Shown: piece after piece, positions 8,272 to 16,551 of the stretch
How the letters are laid out: each line of letters starts with the position of its first letter
How positions within the stretch are numbered: the first letter of the stretch is position 1
From: Rhodobacter sp.
GTDB lineage: Bacteria > Pseudomonadota > Alphaproteobacteria > Rhodobacterales > Rhodobacteraceae
DNA: 64,000 nucleotides
Direction of reading: 5' to 3'
Assembly: GCA_016704435.1 (NCBI GenBank)
Contig: JADJAB010000001.1
Location: 496,001-560,000 of the forward strand
Position numbers and translations under genes: made by a program
Notes under the pieces: generated by a model
The model's input: the letters and a program-made list of their open reading frames with translations, nothing else
What the model was told of the DNA's origin: nothing
The model's database searches: none

Positions 8272-9369
8272 GTGCCATCACCGGCGGCGGCAATTGATGC
8301 GCGGGGGGTCAGCAAGGTCTTTCGGGGTGACGGTTCGGCCGACCTGAAGGCGCTTGACGATGTCTCGGTGACGATCCGGGAAAACGAGTTCTTCACCCTG
8401 CTGGGCCCCTCGGGCTGCGGCAAGACCACGCTGTTGCGGCTGATTGCCGGGTTCGAATTCCCGACCGAGGGCACCATCCGGCTTTATGATCAGGACATCG
8501 CCCTGCTGCCGCCCTATCTGCGCCCGGTGAACACGGTCTTTCAAAGCTACGCCCTCTTTCCGCATATGACCGTGGGCCAGAACATCGGCTTCGGGTTGGA
8601 AATGCAGGACAAGCCCAAGCGCGAGGTTGCGGCGCGGGTGGACGAGATGCTGCGGCTGGTCCGGATGGAAGACCTGAAAGACCGGCTGACTAGCCAGATT
8701 TCCGGTGGCCAGCAGCAACGGGTCGCACTGGCGCGGGCGCTGGCACCGGCGCCAAAGGTGCTGCTGCTGGACGAGCCGCTGTCCGCGCTGGACCTGAAGC
8801 TGCGCAAGGAAATGCAGATCGAGCTGAAGCGGTTGCAGACCGAGACCGGCATCACCTTTGTCTTCGTGACCCATGATCAGGAAGAAGCCCTGACGATGTC
8901 GGACCGGATCGCGGTGATGTCGAAGGGCCGCATCCTGCAAGTCGGCACCCCGCGCGATATCTATGACCACCCCGAACAACGCTTTGTCGCGGATTTCATC
9001 GGCGAGGCGAACCTGATGACCGGTGAGATCGCGGCAACAACGGCGGATGTGGCGCAGGTGCGGCTGGTCTCGGGCGCGGCGATCTCCGCCACGCTTCCGG
9101 CCGAGGCCAGACCCACTGGCAAGGTGACGGTCATGGTCCGGCCAGAGCATGCCGAGATCGTCGCCAGCACCGCCAGTGCAACCCTGACGGGAACGCTGGA
9201 AAGCACCGTCTATTTCGGCACCGACACGCATTTCAACGTCAGGCTGGCCGATGGCACCGCCTTTGTGGTGCGCCGCCAGAACGACCGGAAGGAGGGCAGG
9301 CAGTTGGATCCCGGCACCCCGGTCGGCGTGCTGCTGGCCGAGCGGGCGGCGCAGGTTCTGAGAGATTGA
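8272..9369 (+). CDS. Spermidine/putrescine-type ABC transporter ATP-binding protein (PotA-like)
   Basis: 365 residues from a GTG start preceded by GAGGAGAGC. It has Walker A GPSGCGKTT, a Q-loop, signature SGGQQQRVALARAL, Walker B LLLDEPLSALD, the H-loop VTHDQEEA and a C-terminal TOBE domain (VMVRPEHAEI) typical of PotA/CysA-type ATPases. It energises the two permeases encoded directly downstream. Gene order ATPase, permease, permease, binding protein is that of PotABCD-type systems; the substrate could be a polyamine or another cationic or amide compound. Confidence 0.92.
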   Translation: MPSPAAAIDARGVSKVFRGDGSADLKALDDVSVTIRENEFFTLLGPSGCGKTTLLRLIAGFEFPTEGTIRLYDQDIALLPPYLRPVNTVFQSYALFPHMTVGQNIGFGLEMQDKPKREVAARVDEMLRLVRMEDLKDRLTSQISGGQQQRVALARALAPAPKVLLLDEPLSALDLKLRKEMQIELKRLQTETGITFVFVTHDQEEALTMSDRIAVMSKGRILQVGTPRDIYDHPEQRFVADFIGEANLMTGEIAATTADVAQVRLVSGAAISATLPAEARPTGKVTVMVRPEHAEIVASTASATLTGTLESTVYFGTDTHFNVRLADGTAFVVRRQNDRKEGRQLDPGTPVGVLLAERAAQVLRD

Positions 9370-9371
9370 GA

Positions 9372-10298
9372 ATGTCGAAGGCGCAAGACATCATCAAAGC
9401 CGCCGAACGCCGCGATCTGAGGTCGCGCTGGCTGCTGTCGGCGCCATCACTGCTGATCATCTTTGTTGCCGCCATCGGGCCGCTGGCTGTCGTGGTGCTG
9501 TATTCCTTCATGGTCAAGGGCGACTACGGCGATGTGAAATACTGGCAATTCTCGGGCGAGGGCTGGTTCAGTGTGCTGTTCGAGCGGGGTCTTTTCGACG
9601 ACAGCATCAGCCTGGCCGACGCGCATCTCAGCATCCTGTGGCGGTCGGTCAAGATCTCGATCATCACCACGATCGTTACGCTGATCATCGGCTTTCCCAC
9701 CGCCTATTTCATCGCCACGCGCCCACCGAACCGCCGCGATCTGTGGCTGTTCCTGATCACCATTCCGTTCTGGACCAACCTGCTGATCCGCACCTTCGCC
9801 ATTCAGGAAGTGTTCCGCAATGAGGGCGTTCTGAACACGGCGCTGATCCGGACCGGCCTGCTGGAAAAGCCGCTGCAGATCATGTTCACCGACGGAGCAA
9901 TCCTTCTGGGCATCGCCTATGTCTATCTGCCGCTGATGGTGCTGCCGCTTTACGCCAGCCTGGAGAAGTTCGACTTCCGGCTGGCCGAGGCTGCGTCCGA
10001 TCTCTACGCAAAGCCGGGAAGGGTGCTGCGGCGGATCATCCTGCCGATGGTCAAACCGGGGCTGATTGCCGGCTCGATTCTGGTTTTCATCCCCTCGCTC
10101 GGCGCCTATGTGACGCCGCGCGTGTTGGGCGGCGGCAAGCACCTGATGCTGGGCAACCTGATCGAGCTGCAGTTCGGTCAGGGCCGCAACTGGCCGCTGG
10201 GCTCGGCGCTTTCGATCAGTCTGACCGCCATCGTCATGCTGTCGCTGCTGGTCTATGTGCGCGCCTCGTCGAAATCGGGGGCGCGCAGCCATGGCTAG
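9372..10298 (+). CDS. ABC transporter permease, PotB-like
   Basis: 308 residues from the ATG at 9372, 2 bases after the PotA-like stop. About six membrane helices are seen, starting at residues 22-44. The EAA coupling loop reads EAASDLYAKPGRVLRRIILPMVKPG. It forms the inner-membrane channel with the next permease, which it overlaps by 8 bases. Members of this family import spermidine/putrescine or related solutes. Confidence 0.91.
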   Translation: MSKAQDIIKAAERRDLRSRWLLSAPSLLIIFVAAIGPLAVVVLYSFMVKGDYGDVKYWQFSGEGWFSVLFERGLFDDSISLADAHLSILWRSVKISIITTIVTLIIGFPTAYFIATRPPNRRDLWLFLITIPFWTNLLIRTFAIQEVFRNEGVLNTALIRTGLLEKPLQIMFTDGAILLGIAYVYLPLMVLPLYASLEKFDFRLAEAASDLYAKPGRVLRRIILPMVKPGLIAGSILVFIPSLGAYVTPRVLGGGKHLMLGNLIELQFGQGRNWPLGSALSISLTAIVMLSLLVYVRASSKSGARSHG

Positions 10299-11091
10299 GC
10301 AATTCTCGGTCCGGCACCAGCGCGGCTTCACCACCATCGCGTTGATCTGCTTCTTCCTGCTTTATCTGCCGATTGCGACGCTGGTGGTCTATGCCTTCAA
10401 CGCGGGCAGCACCGTCGGCACATGGGAGGGCTTTTCGCTGCGCTGGTTTGAAGCCGCGTGGGAGAATACCCGCATCATCGACGCCACCCTGCGATCCCTG
10501 ACCATCGCGCCGATTGCCGCGCTGATCGCCACTGCTGCGGCCACGATGGCGGCGCTGGCCACCACCCGCACGGCCCCTTACCCCGGCCTGACCTTCAAAT
10601 ATGCCTTCATCAACCAGCCGCTGATGGTGCCCGAGATTGTCACCGCTGTCGCGCTTTTGGTGGTGTTCTCGCAGGTGAAGGTCTGGACCGGCTATTCCGG
10701 CCTTGGCTATCTGATCATGGCCCATGCCGCCTTCTGCATCCCCTTTGCCTATCTGCCGATCCGGGCACGGCTGGAGACGATGGACCTGACGCTGGAACGC
10801 GCCGCCGCCGATCTTTACGCCCGGCCCTGGCGGGTGTTCCGCCGGGTGACCCTGCCCTTGATGTGGCCGGGCATCCTGGCCGGGTTCATGCTGGCTTTCG
10901 TGGTGTCGCTGGATGACGTGGTCATCACCGAATTCGTGAAATCGGCCGGGCAGGACACCTTGCCAACCTACATGCTGGGCCAGTTGCGCCGCGCTGTGAC
11001 CCCGGAAATGAATGCGATCTCGACCGTCTTTCTGGCGCTGTCGGTGGCCGTTGTAAGCCTGTTCTTCTTTCTCAGCCGCAAGAAAACCTGA
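10291..11091 (+). CDS. ABC transporter permease, PotC-like
   Basis: 266 residues from the ATG at 10291, overlapping the previous permease by 8 bases. It has six predicted membrane helices and the EAA loop ERAAADLYARPWRVFRRVTLPLMWPGI. The late helix containing AFVVSLDDVVITEFV is characteristic of PotC. It is the second half of the channel. The binding-protein gene follows after 32 bases carrying an AAAGGAAG ribosome site. Confidence 0.91.
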   Translation: MARQFSVRHQRGFTTIALICFFLLYLPIATLVVYAFNAGSTVGTWEGFSLRWFEAAWENTRIIDATLRSLTIAPIAALIATAAATMAALATTRTAPYPGLTFKYAFINQPLMVPEIVTAVALLVVFSQVKVWTGYSGLGYLIMAHAAFCIPFAYLPIRARLETMDLTLERAAADLYARPWRVFRRVTLPLMWPGILAGFMLAFVVSLDDVVITEFVKSAGQDTLPTYMLGQLRRAVTPEMNAISTVFLALSVAVVSLFFFLSRKKT

Positions 11092-11123
11092 CCTTCCCGA
11101 TCAACCCTACAAAGGAAGCAATC

Positions 11124-12158
11124 ATGCGAACCCATCTGACTGCCGCCGTATCTGCCCTGGCGCTTTGCTCGTCCCTAACCTCTGCCCACGCCGAGGGAGT
11201 GCTGAACATCTTCAACTGGGGCGAATACACCAGCCCCGAACTGATCGCCAAATTCGAGGCGACCTATGACGTCAAGGTCACCCTTACCGATTACGATTCC
11301 AACGACACCGCCTTGGCCAAAGCGCGGCAGGGTGGCAGCGGCTTTGACATCGTGGTGCCGTCTTCCACCTCGCTGCATATCTGGATCGACGAGGGGCTGC
11401 TGCTGGAATCCCGCCCCGACCAGATGGAGAACTTCAAGCACGTCGACCCGCGCTGGGTGGATGTGCCTTTTGATCCGGGCCGCCACTATTCGGTGCCGTG
11501 GCAATGGGGCACCACCGGGGTCAGCGTGAACACAGCGGTTTATTCGGGTGATCCGAACACCTCGGCCATCTTCCTTGATCCGCCGCCAGAGCTGGTTGGC
11601 AAGATCAACGTCATTCCCGAAATGCTGGATGTGATGGATCTGACGATCAAGTATTTCGGTGGCGAGTCCTGCACCACCGACGAAGAGGTGCTGAAAAAGG
11701 TTCATGCCAAGCTGGTCGAAGCCAAGCCGAAATGGGTGGCGATGGATTACCCCAGCATCGAGAAATACACCGCAGGCGATTATGCCGGTGGCACGAACTG
11801 GAGCGGCGGAGCCTTCCGCATCCGCGTCGAAGCGCCGGAATTTGTCTATGGCTATCCGAAGGAAGGCTATCCGATCTGGATGGACAATGTGGCAGTGCTG
11901 GCCGCTGCCCCCAATGTCGAGAATGCCAAGCTGTTCCAGAATTTCATCATGGATCCCGAGAATGCGGCGCTGATCTCGATCTATGCGCGCTATGCCAATG
12001 GGATCATGGGGTCCGAAGCGTTCATGCCCGAAGACATGACCTCTGCCCCCGAAGTCGCCGTGCCGGAAGAGTTTCTGGCGGCGGGGGAATTCTCGGTCGC
12101 CTGCCCGCCAGAGGTGAACGACCTTTACACCAGGATCTGGACTGACGTTCTCAAGTGA
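11124..12158 (+). CDS. ABC transporter periplasmic solute-binding protein, PotD/PotF-like
   Basis: 344 residues with a signal peptide ending near ALA-type SAHA at residue 23, followed by EGVLNIFNWGEYTSPELIAKFE, the typical PotD/PotF start of the mature protein. The protein delivers substrate to the PotBC-like channel. Acidic and aromatic residues expected for cationic ligands (DYDSNDT, VPWQWGTTG, WSGGAF) are present, but ligand identity cannot be read from sequence. A strong hairpin lies just after its stop. Confidence 0.92.
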   Translation: MRTHLTAAVSALALCSSLTSAHAEGVLNIFNWGEYTSPELIAKFEATYDVKVTLTDYDSNDTALAKARQGGSGFDIVVPSSTSLHIWIDEGLLLESRPDQMENFKHVDPRWVDVPFDPGRHYSVPWQWGTTGVSVNTAVYSGDPNTSAIFLDPPPELVGKINVIPEMLDVMDLTIKYFGGESCTTDEEVLKKVHAKLVEAKPKWVAMDYPSIEKYTAGDYAGGTNWSGGAFRIRVEAPEFVYGYPKEGYPIWMDNVAVLAAAPNVENAKLFQNFIMDPENAALISIYARYANGIMGSEAFMPEDMTSAPEVAVPEEFLAAGEFSVACPPEVNDLYTRIWTDVLK

Positions 12159-12174
12159 CCGTCCGAGCGATGAG

Positions 12175-12200
12175 CCCCGGTGATCTTCGGATCGCCGGGG
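12175..12200 (+). other. RNA hairpin with cUUCGg tetraloop between binding-protein and amidase genes
   Basis: CCCCGGTGATC-TTCG-GATCGCCGGGG folds into an 11-bp stem (one U-G pair) closed by the very stable C(UUCG)G loop. No T run follows, so it is not a standard intrinsic terminator. By analogy with hairpins after other binding-protein genes it probably protects the upstream mRNA from 3' decay or lowers expression of the downstream amidase. Confidence 0.65.
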
Positions 12201-12234
12201 GCGGAAGAAACCGATCAACAGCCGGAGTCGACCA

Positions 12235-13662
12235 ATGAGCGATGTTGAATTGTGCTACCTGCCCGCAACCGAAGCCCTGCGCCGCTTTCGCGCCCGCGAA
12301 TTGTCGCCGGTGGAGTTGATGGAGGCCACGATCCGCCGCGCCGAAGCCGTGAAACAGCCAGTCAACGCCTTCACCTACACCCATTTCGACGAGGCGATGG
12401 ACCGCGCCCGCAAGGCCGAGGCGAAATATGCCAAGGGCGCGCGCACCGGTGCGCTGGAAGGCCTGCCCATCGGCATCAAGGACGAAAGCGAGATCAAGGG
12501 CAAACCGACCTCAGCCGGGTCGCTGATCCTGAAGGACTTCGTCGCCACCGAGACCTCGACCAACAACGCGCGGATCATGCGGGCGGGCGGGATCATCCAC
12601 GCCCGCACCGCGACGCCCGAGTTTTCCTGCGCCGGCACCTGCTGGTCGCGGCTGTGGGGGGTGACGCGCAACCCGTGGAACCCCGCCTTCACCCCCGGCG
12701 GATCGTCCGGCGGGGCGGCGGCGTCCCTTGCCTGCGGCACCTCGGCCCTTTGCACAGGGTCTGATATCGGCGGCTCGATCCGCATTCCGGCCTCGGCCTG
12801 CGGCGTGGTCGGCTACAAGCCGCCCTATGGCCGCAACCCCGACGACCCGCCGTTCAACCTGGATTTCTTTTGCCACACCGGGCCGCTGGCGCGGACCGTG
12901 ACCGACGCGATCCTGCTGCAGAACGTCATGGCCGGGCCCAGCCCGAAGGACATCTCGACCCTGCGCCCCAAACTGCGTCTGCCGCTGGACTACAAGCCGA
13001 TCAAGGGCTGGAAGATCGCCTTTTCCATGGATCTGGGGGTATTCCAGGTCGACCCCGAGGTGCAGAAGAACACGCTTGCCGCGCTGGATGTGTTCCGCTC
13101 GCTCGGTGCCACGGTCGTGGAGGTCGATCTGGGCTGGAAGCCCGACATTCTGCGCGCCGGCATGACCTATCTGGAACATCTGTTCGGCGGCTATCTGTCC
13201 GGGCTTCTCGAAGAGCATGGCGACGAGATGACCACTTATGCCCGCCAGTTCGCCGAAATGGGCCGTGACTCGAAGGCCATCGGCTTTGTCGGCAGTCTCG
13301 AGACGATCAACGAGATGTATGCGACCCTTGGCCCGACGCTGGAGAAGTACGACATCCTGATCTGCCCGACCAATGCCCTGCCGGCGGTCGCCGCCGATTT
13401 CGACCATTCGACGCAAACCCTGCAGATCAACGGCGTCGAGGTTAACCCCTCGCTTGGCTGGGTGATGACCACGCCGTTCAACATGCTCAGCCGCTGCCCA
13501 GTGCTGTCGATCCCGTCGGGTCATGCCAGCAACGGAGTGCCGACCGGCATCCAGATCGTCGGTCGCACCTATTGCGATGCCGATGTGTTCCGGGCGGCGC
13601 TGGCCTATGAAACGGCGCAAGGCGCATGGTACGGGGACGCAGGCAACCGTCCACGGCTTTGA
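12235..13662 (+). CDS. Amidase-signature family amidohydrolase
   Basis: 475 residues. The amidase-signature catalytic triad is intact with canonical spacing: Lys82 (PIGIKDESE), cis-Ser157 in GGSSGG and nucleophile Ser181 in GSDIGGSIRIPA, matching the 75- and 24-residue separations of this superfamily. Such enzymes hydrolyse carboxamides to acid plus ammonia or amine. It is not accompanied by gatB/gatC, so it is not the tRNA amidotransferase subunit. It follows the importer and precedes the TetR gene; it probably releases ammonia or an amine from the imported compound or a ring-opened intermediate. Confidence 0.9.
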   Translation: MSDVELCYLPATEALRRFRARELSPVELMEATIRRAEAVKQPVNAFTYTHFDEAMDRARKAEAKYAKGARTGALEGLPIGIKDESEIKGKPTSAGSLILKDFVATETSTNNARIMRAGGIIHARTATPEFSCAGTCWSRLWGVTRNPWNPAFTPGGSSGGAAASLACGTSALCTGSDIGGSIRIPASACGVVGYKPPYGRNPDDPPFNLDFFCHTGPLARTVTDAILLQNVMAGPSPKDISTLRPKLRLPLDYKPIKGWKIAFSMDLGVFQVDPEVQKNTLAALDVFRSLGATVVEVDLGWKPDILRAGMTYLEHLFGGYLSGLLEEHGDEMTTYARQFAEMGRDSKAIGFVGSLETINEMYATLGPTLEKYDILICPTNALPAVAADFDHSTQTLQINGVEVNPSLGWVMTTPFNMLSRCPVLSIPSGHASNGVPTGIQIVGRTYCDADVFRAALAYETAQGAWYGDAGNRPRL

Positions 13663-13732
13663 CGTGCCGCATCTGGTTGGCCAGCTCCCGGTCGGCCAGC
13701 CGCCGAAAAGGCTGCGTTTCAGGAAGAACGGA

Positions 13733-14467
13733 ATGACAATGACCAGGCCAACGGCCGCCAAACCGGCGCAGGATCGCTCCGCCGATCCGCAGGAGACCGC
13801 CCCCCGCGATGGCCGCCGCTTGCGCGGGGAAGACAGCGCGCAGCGGATCATCGAGGCAACGATCGACGTGATCGCCGAGAACGGCCTGTCCGGCGTCACG
13901 ATGCAGCGCATCGCGGCGCGCGTCGGGTCATCGAATGCGCTGGTGGTGTTCCACTTTGGCACCAAGGAGAACCTGTTCCGCGCCGTGCTGCAGTATCTGA
14001 GCGACCAGTATGACGACCTGTGGACCAAGATGGTGCGGCTGCCGGATATCCCGCCCGAACAGCGTCTCTTGCGTGCGATGGATTGCGCCCGCCATTTCAC
14101 CCGACAGCACCCGCGCTGGGTTTCGGTCTGGGTAGCTTTCAGTGGCGACCGCAAGACCATTCAGCTTGACCGCATGATCAGCCTGCCGAACGATCGCGGC
14201 TATGTCACCGAAGCCCGGGCCCTGATCGACGCGATCGCGCGGGCCGGCGGCTACGTCGATGTCGATGCCGATACGCTGTCTGCGGGGCTGAACTATCTGG
14301 TTCAGGGCGCCTGGTTCTGGGACAGCGTCAACCCCGACGAGGCCGGAAAGGATACCTTGCACAAGACCGCCCTGATGCTGCTGCGCCATGTCTTCCCGCG
14401 CCATTTTCCGGTCGACCGAGATGAAGGTGCTTTTGACGCCGGCAACATGGGGACACGAACGGAATGA
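13733..14467 (+). CDS. TetR family transcriptional regulator
   Basis: 244 residues from the ATG at 13733 after AGGAAGAACGG. The TetR helix-turn-helix occupies residues 36-80 (QRIIEATIDVIAENGLSGVT then MQRIAARVGSSNALVVFHFG). The C-terminal half resembles the BetI-like ligand domain. Its stop overlaps the DUF3237 start (ATGA), so it is in the catabolic operon. Probable local repressor responding to a pathway compound; the inverted repeat at 8163-8190 is a candidate site. Confidence 0.88.
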   Translation: MTMTRPTAAKPAQDRSADPQETAPRDGRRLRGEDSAQRIIEATIDVIAENGLSGVTMQRIAARVGSSNALVVFHFGTKENLFRAVLQYLSDQYDDLWTKMVRLPDIPPEQRLLRAMDCARHFTRQHPRWVSVWVAFSGDRKTIQLDRMISLPNDRGYVTEARALIDAIARAGGYVDVDADTLSAGLNYLVQGAWFWDSVNPDEAGKDTLHKTALMLLRHVFPRHFPVDRDEGAFDAGNMGTRTE

Positions 14468-14934
14468 GACCTGCCCCCGACCTTGACGGCCCGGACGACC
14501 ACGACCGCTTCGGCCTTCGGCTGGCATTGCGCCTTTCGGTCACGCTTGGGCCGGATGAGACGGTCGGGGAATCCTACGACGGCCTTCGCCGCAACTATCC
14601 GATCACCGGCGGTCGCTTCATCGGCCGCGACATGGCCGGAGAGGTGATCGGCAGCGGTGCCGACATTTCCCATCTGCGCGGCGACGGTATCGCCCTGATC
14701 GACGCGCTGTACCGGATCCGGACCGATGACGGCACCATCATCATCGTCCACAACAGCGGCCTTTATGAAGACGAAACCTTCAGCCGATCGGGTCGGAACT
14801 ATCTGGTGACGCGGCCGGTCTTCACGGCGCCCAACGGCAGATACGACTGGTTGAACCGATCGCTGTTCATCGGCACGGTCGACGATATGGATGGTGGCGT
14901 TCTGGTGTCCTGCTACGAGGTGTCGCTGGTTTGA
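14464..14934 (+). CDS. DUF3237 domain protein, copy 2
   Basis: 156 residues. It shares the DUF3237 layout with the protein at 7660: a GGRFIGRDMAGEVIGSGADI segment, then DALYRIRTDDGTIIIVHNSG and a C-terminal RSLFIGTV strand. The two copies are clearly divergent. It overlaps the TetR stop by four bases and is the last gene of the locus. Molecular function unknown. Confidence 0.84.
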   Translation: MRPAPDLDGPDDHDRFGLRLALRLSVTLGPDETVGESYDGLRRNYPITGGRFIGRDMAGEVIGSGADISHLRGDGIALIDALYRIRTDDGTIIIVHNSGLYEDETFSRSGRNYLVTRPVFTAPNGRYDWLNRSLFIGTVDDMDGGVLVSCYEVSLV

Positions 14935-15510
14935 TGCGCATGTTTCCCGGTGGCTTCGCCCTCGCATGGGGCGATGCTGAAACCCGCAACGGCGGCATCC
15001 CGCCGCGATTGCCGGGCTGGCGTTCAGGCTGAGTCGCATCCCGCAAGGACCAAACGCGATTTCGTGCCCCTTTTTTGGCAGCATGCGTCTGTTCGCCGGA
15101 GTTGGCCTCGTGCTCTGGCCTTCTCGGTATCTCGGATGTGCTGCTGGTCGGGGGTGGTCGGGGGGCGCGGGCGGGCGGGGGGGGCCGGGGGGGGGGGGTC
15201 CCGGCCGGCGGGGCCGTCTGGGCTGCCGCGGGGGGGGGGGGGGGGGGGGGGGGGGCCGGCCGCGGGCGGTGGGGGCCGCGCCCCGCCGGGCGGGTTGCCG
15301 CCGGCTGTGCGGGGCGGTGGCCGGCCTTCATGCGCCGGCCGAAGAGCAAAGAATTCTTTCTGAAGCGCTACCTTCCCGCCACGGCGCGCGGCGGCGAAAC
15401 GGCTTGTCCTGGTGCCGTGAAACCGGTCTTGTTGGTGTGACAAGCCCGGGCGGCATGCCTGTGCCTTGCTGACCGTGCTGTCGTTGCCGCCCCGACCTAA
15501 GGAATGCCGT
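14935..15510. other. Non-coding spacer with extreme G-rich low-complexity DNA
   Basis: No credible gene was found. The first 120 bases contain short GC-rich hairpins after the DUF3237 gene. From about 15145 to 15300 the plus strand is almost only G and C with long G runs. Open frames here translate to Gly/Ala/Arg- or Pro-rich low-complexity peptides and are not genes. The last 100 bases lead into the LDH2-type gene. Confidence 0.7.
15187..15255 (+). repeat. Poly-G tracts (G12 and G26)
   Basis: G runs of 12 bases (15187-15198) and 26 bases (15230-15255) lie within a G-dominated stretch. Runs of this length are very rare in bacterial chromosomes. They may be a sequencing or assembly artefact, or a G-quadruplex-prone spacer. 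Confidence 0.85.
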
Positions 15511-16545
15511 ATGACCATGGCCAGAACCCTCTCTCCCGAAGCGCTGACGCAGCAGGTGGAGGCGATCTTCCTCGCGGCCGGCCTGTCGCCGGTGCAGGCC
15601 GGGCCGGTGACGCGGGTCATCGTCGCAGGCGAACGTGACGCCTGCAAATCGCATGGCATTTACCGGATCGAGGGCTGCCTGCGGACCCTGAAACAGGGCA
15701 AGGTCAACCCCGATGCCGTGCCGCAACTGGTGCGGGACGAAACGGCCATCGTGCGGGTCGATGCAAGGGGCGGCTTCGCCAATGCGGCCTTCGAGGCCGG
15801 CGCGCCGGTGCTGGCGGAACGGGCGCAGGCGCTGGGGCTGGCGGCGCTGGTCATAAACGATTGCACGCATTTTTCCGCCCTGTGGCCCGAGGTCGAGGCG
15901 CTGACCGCCCACGGCCTTGCCGCCATCGCCATGTGCCCCAGCTATGCCACCGTCGCCCCCACCGGCGGGACCAAGGCGCTGATGGGCACCAACCCGCTGG
16001 CCTTCGGCTGGCCCCGCGCTGCGCATCCCCCCTACGTTTTCGACTTCGCCACTTCTGTCGCGGCGCGAGGCGAGGTGGAACTGCACCGCATCGCCGGCAA
16101 GCCGCTGCCCGAAGGCTGGGCGGTCGACGCCAGCGGCGCGCCGACCACCGACCCCGCTGCCGCCCTGGCCGGCGCGATGCTGCCCTTTGGCGGCCACAAG
16201 GGATCGGCCATTTCGATGATGATCGAACTTCTGGCAGGCGTGATGATCGGCGATATGACCAGCCCCGAGGCGCTGGCCTTCCTTGGCTCCACCGCCACGG
16301 CGCCACGGCATGGCGAGTTGATCATCGCCTTCAGCCCCGAGCGTTTCGCGGCCGCGCGCGGGGGGCTGGATCCGGCCCGCGCCGAGGCGCTGTTCGACGC
16401 CGTGCTGGGGCAGGGCGCGCGGCTGCCGTCGCAACGCCGCTTTGCCGCGCGTGCGGTGTCGGATGCGCTAGGCATCCGGCTGACGGCGGAAGAAGTGGCG
16501 ATGTTGCAGCGCCTGCGCGACGGCGGGCTGTCGGCGGTGTCCTGA
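15511..16545 (+). CDS. LDH2-family malate/lactate/ureidoglycolate-type dehydrogenase
   Basis: 344 residues, the usual size of the LDH2/MDG family, which also holds delta1-piperideine/pyrroline-2-carboxylate reductases. Family features seen are SHGIYRIEG near residue 50, NDCTHF, the nucleotide-binding TNPLAFGWPR, FDFATSVAARGEV and LPFGGHKGSAISMMIELLAG. The substrate is a 2-oxo/2-hydroxy acid or cyclic imine and cannot be set from sequence. The convergent neighbour is a DapA-family lyase; this pairing is reminiscent of hydroxyproline or 2-keto acid degradation, but that is inference. Confidence 0.85.
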   Translation: MTMARTLSPEALTQQVEAIFLAAGLSPVQAGPVTRVIVAGERDACKSHGIYRIEGCLRTLKQGKVNPDAVPQLVRDETAIVRVDARGGFANAAFEAGAPVLAERAQALGLAALVINDCTHFSALWPEVEALTAHGLAAIAMCPSYATVAPTGGTKALMGTNPLAFGWPRAAHPPYVFDFATSVAARGEVELHRIAGKPLPEGWAVDASGAPTTDPAAALAGAMLPFGGHKGSAISMMIELLAGVMIGDMTSPEALAFLGSTATAPRHGELIIAFSPERFAAARGGLDPARAEALFDAVLGQGARLPSQRRFAARAVSDALGIRLTAEEVAMLQRLRDGGLSAVS

Positions 16546-16551
16546 GCGGCC

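Noticed and set aside
12511..14160. 549-codon minus-strand open frame
   Set aside because: Antisense shadow of the amidase and TetR genes, both of which have complete catalytic or DNA-binding motifs and ribosome sites.
15024..15659. Pro- or Gly-rich open frames over the G-run region
   Set aside because: They arise from the poly-G tract, have no start context and translate to low complexity.
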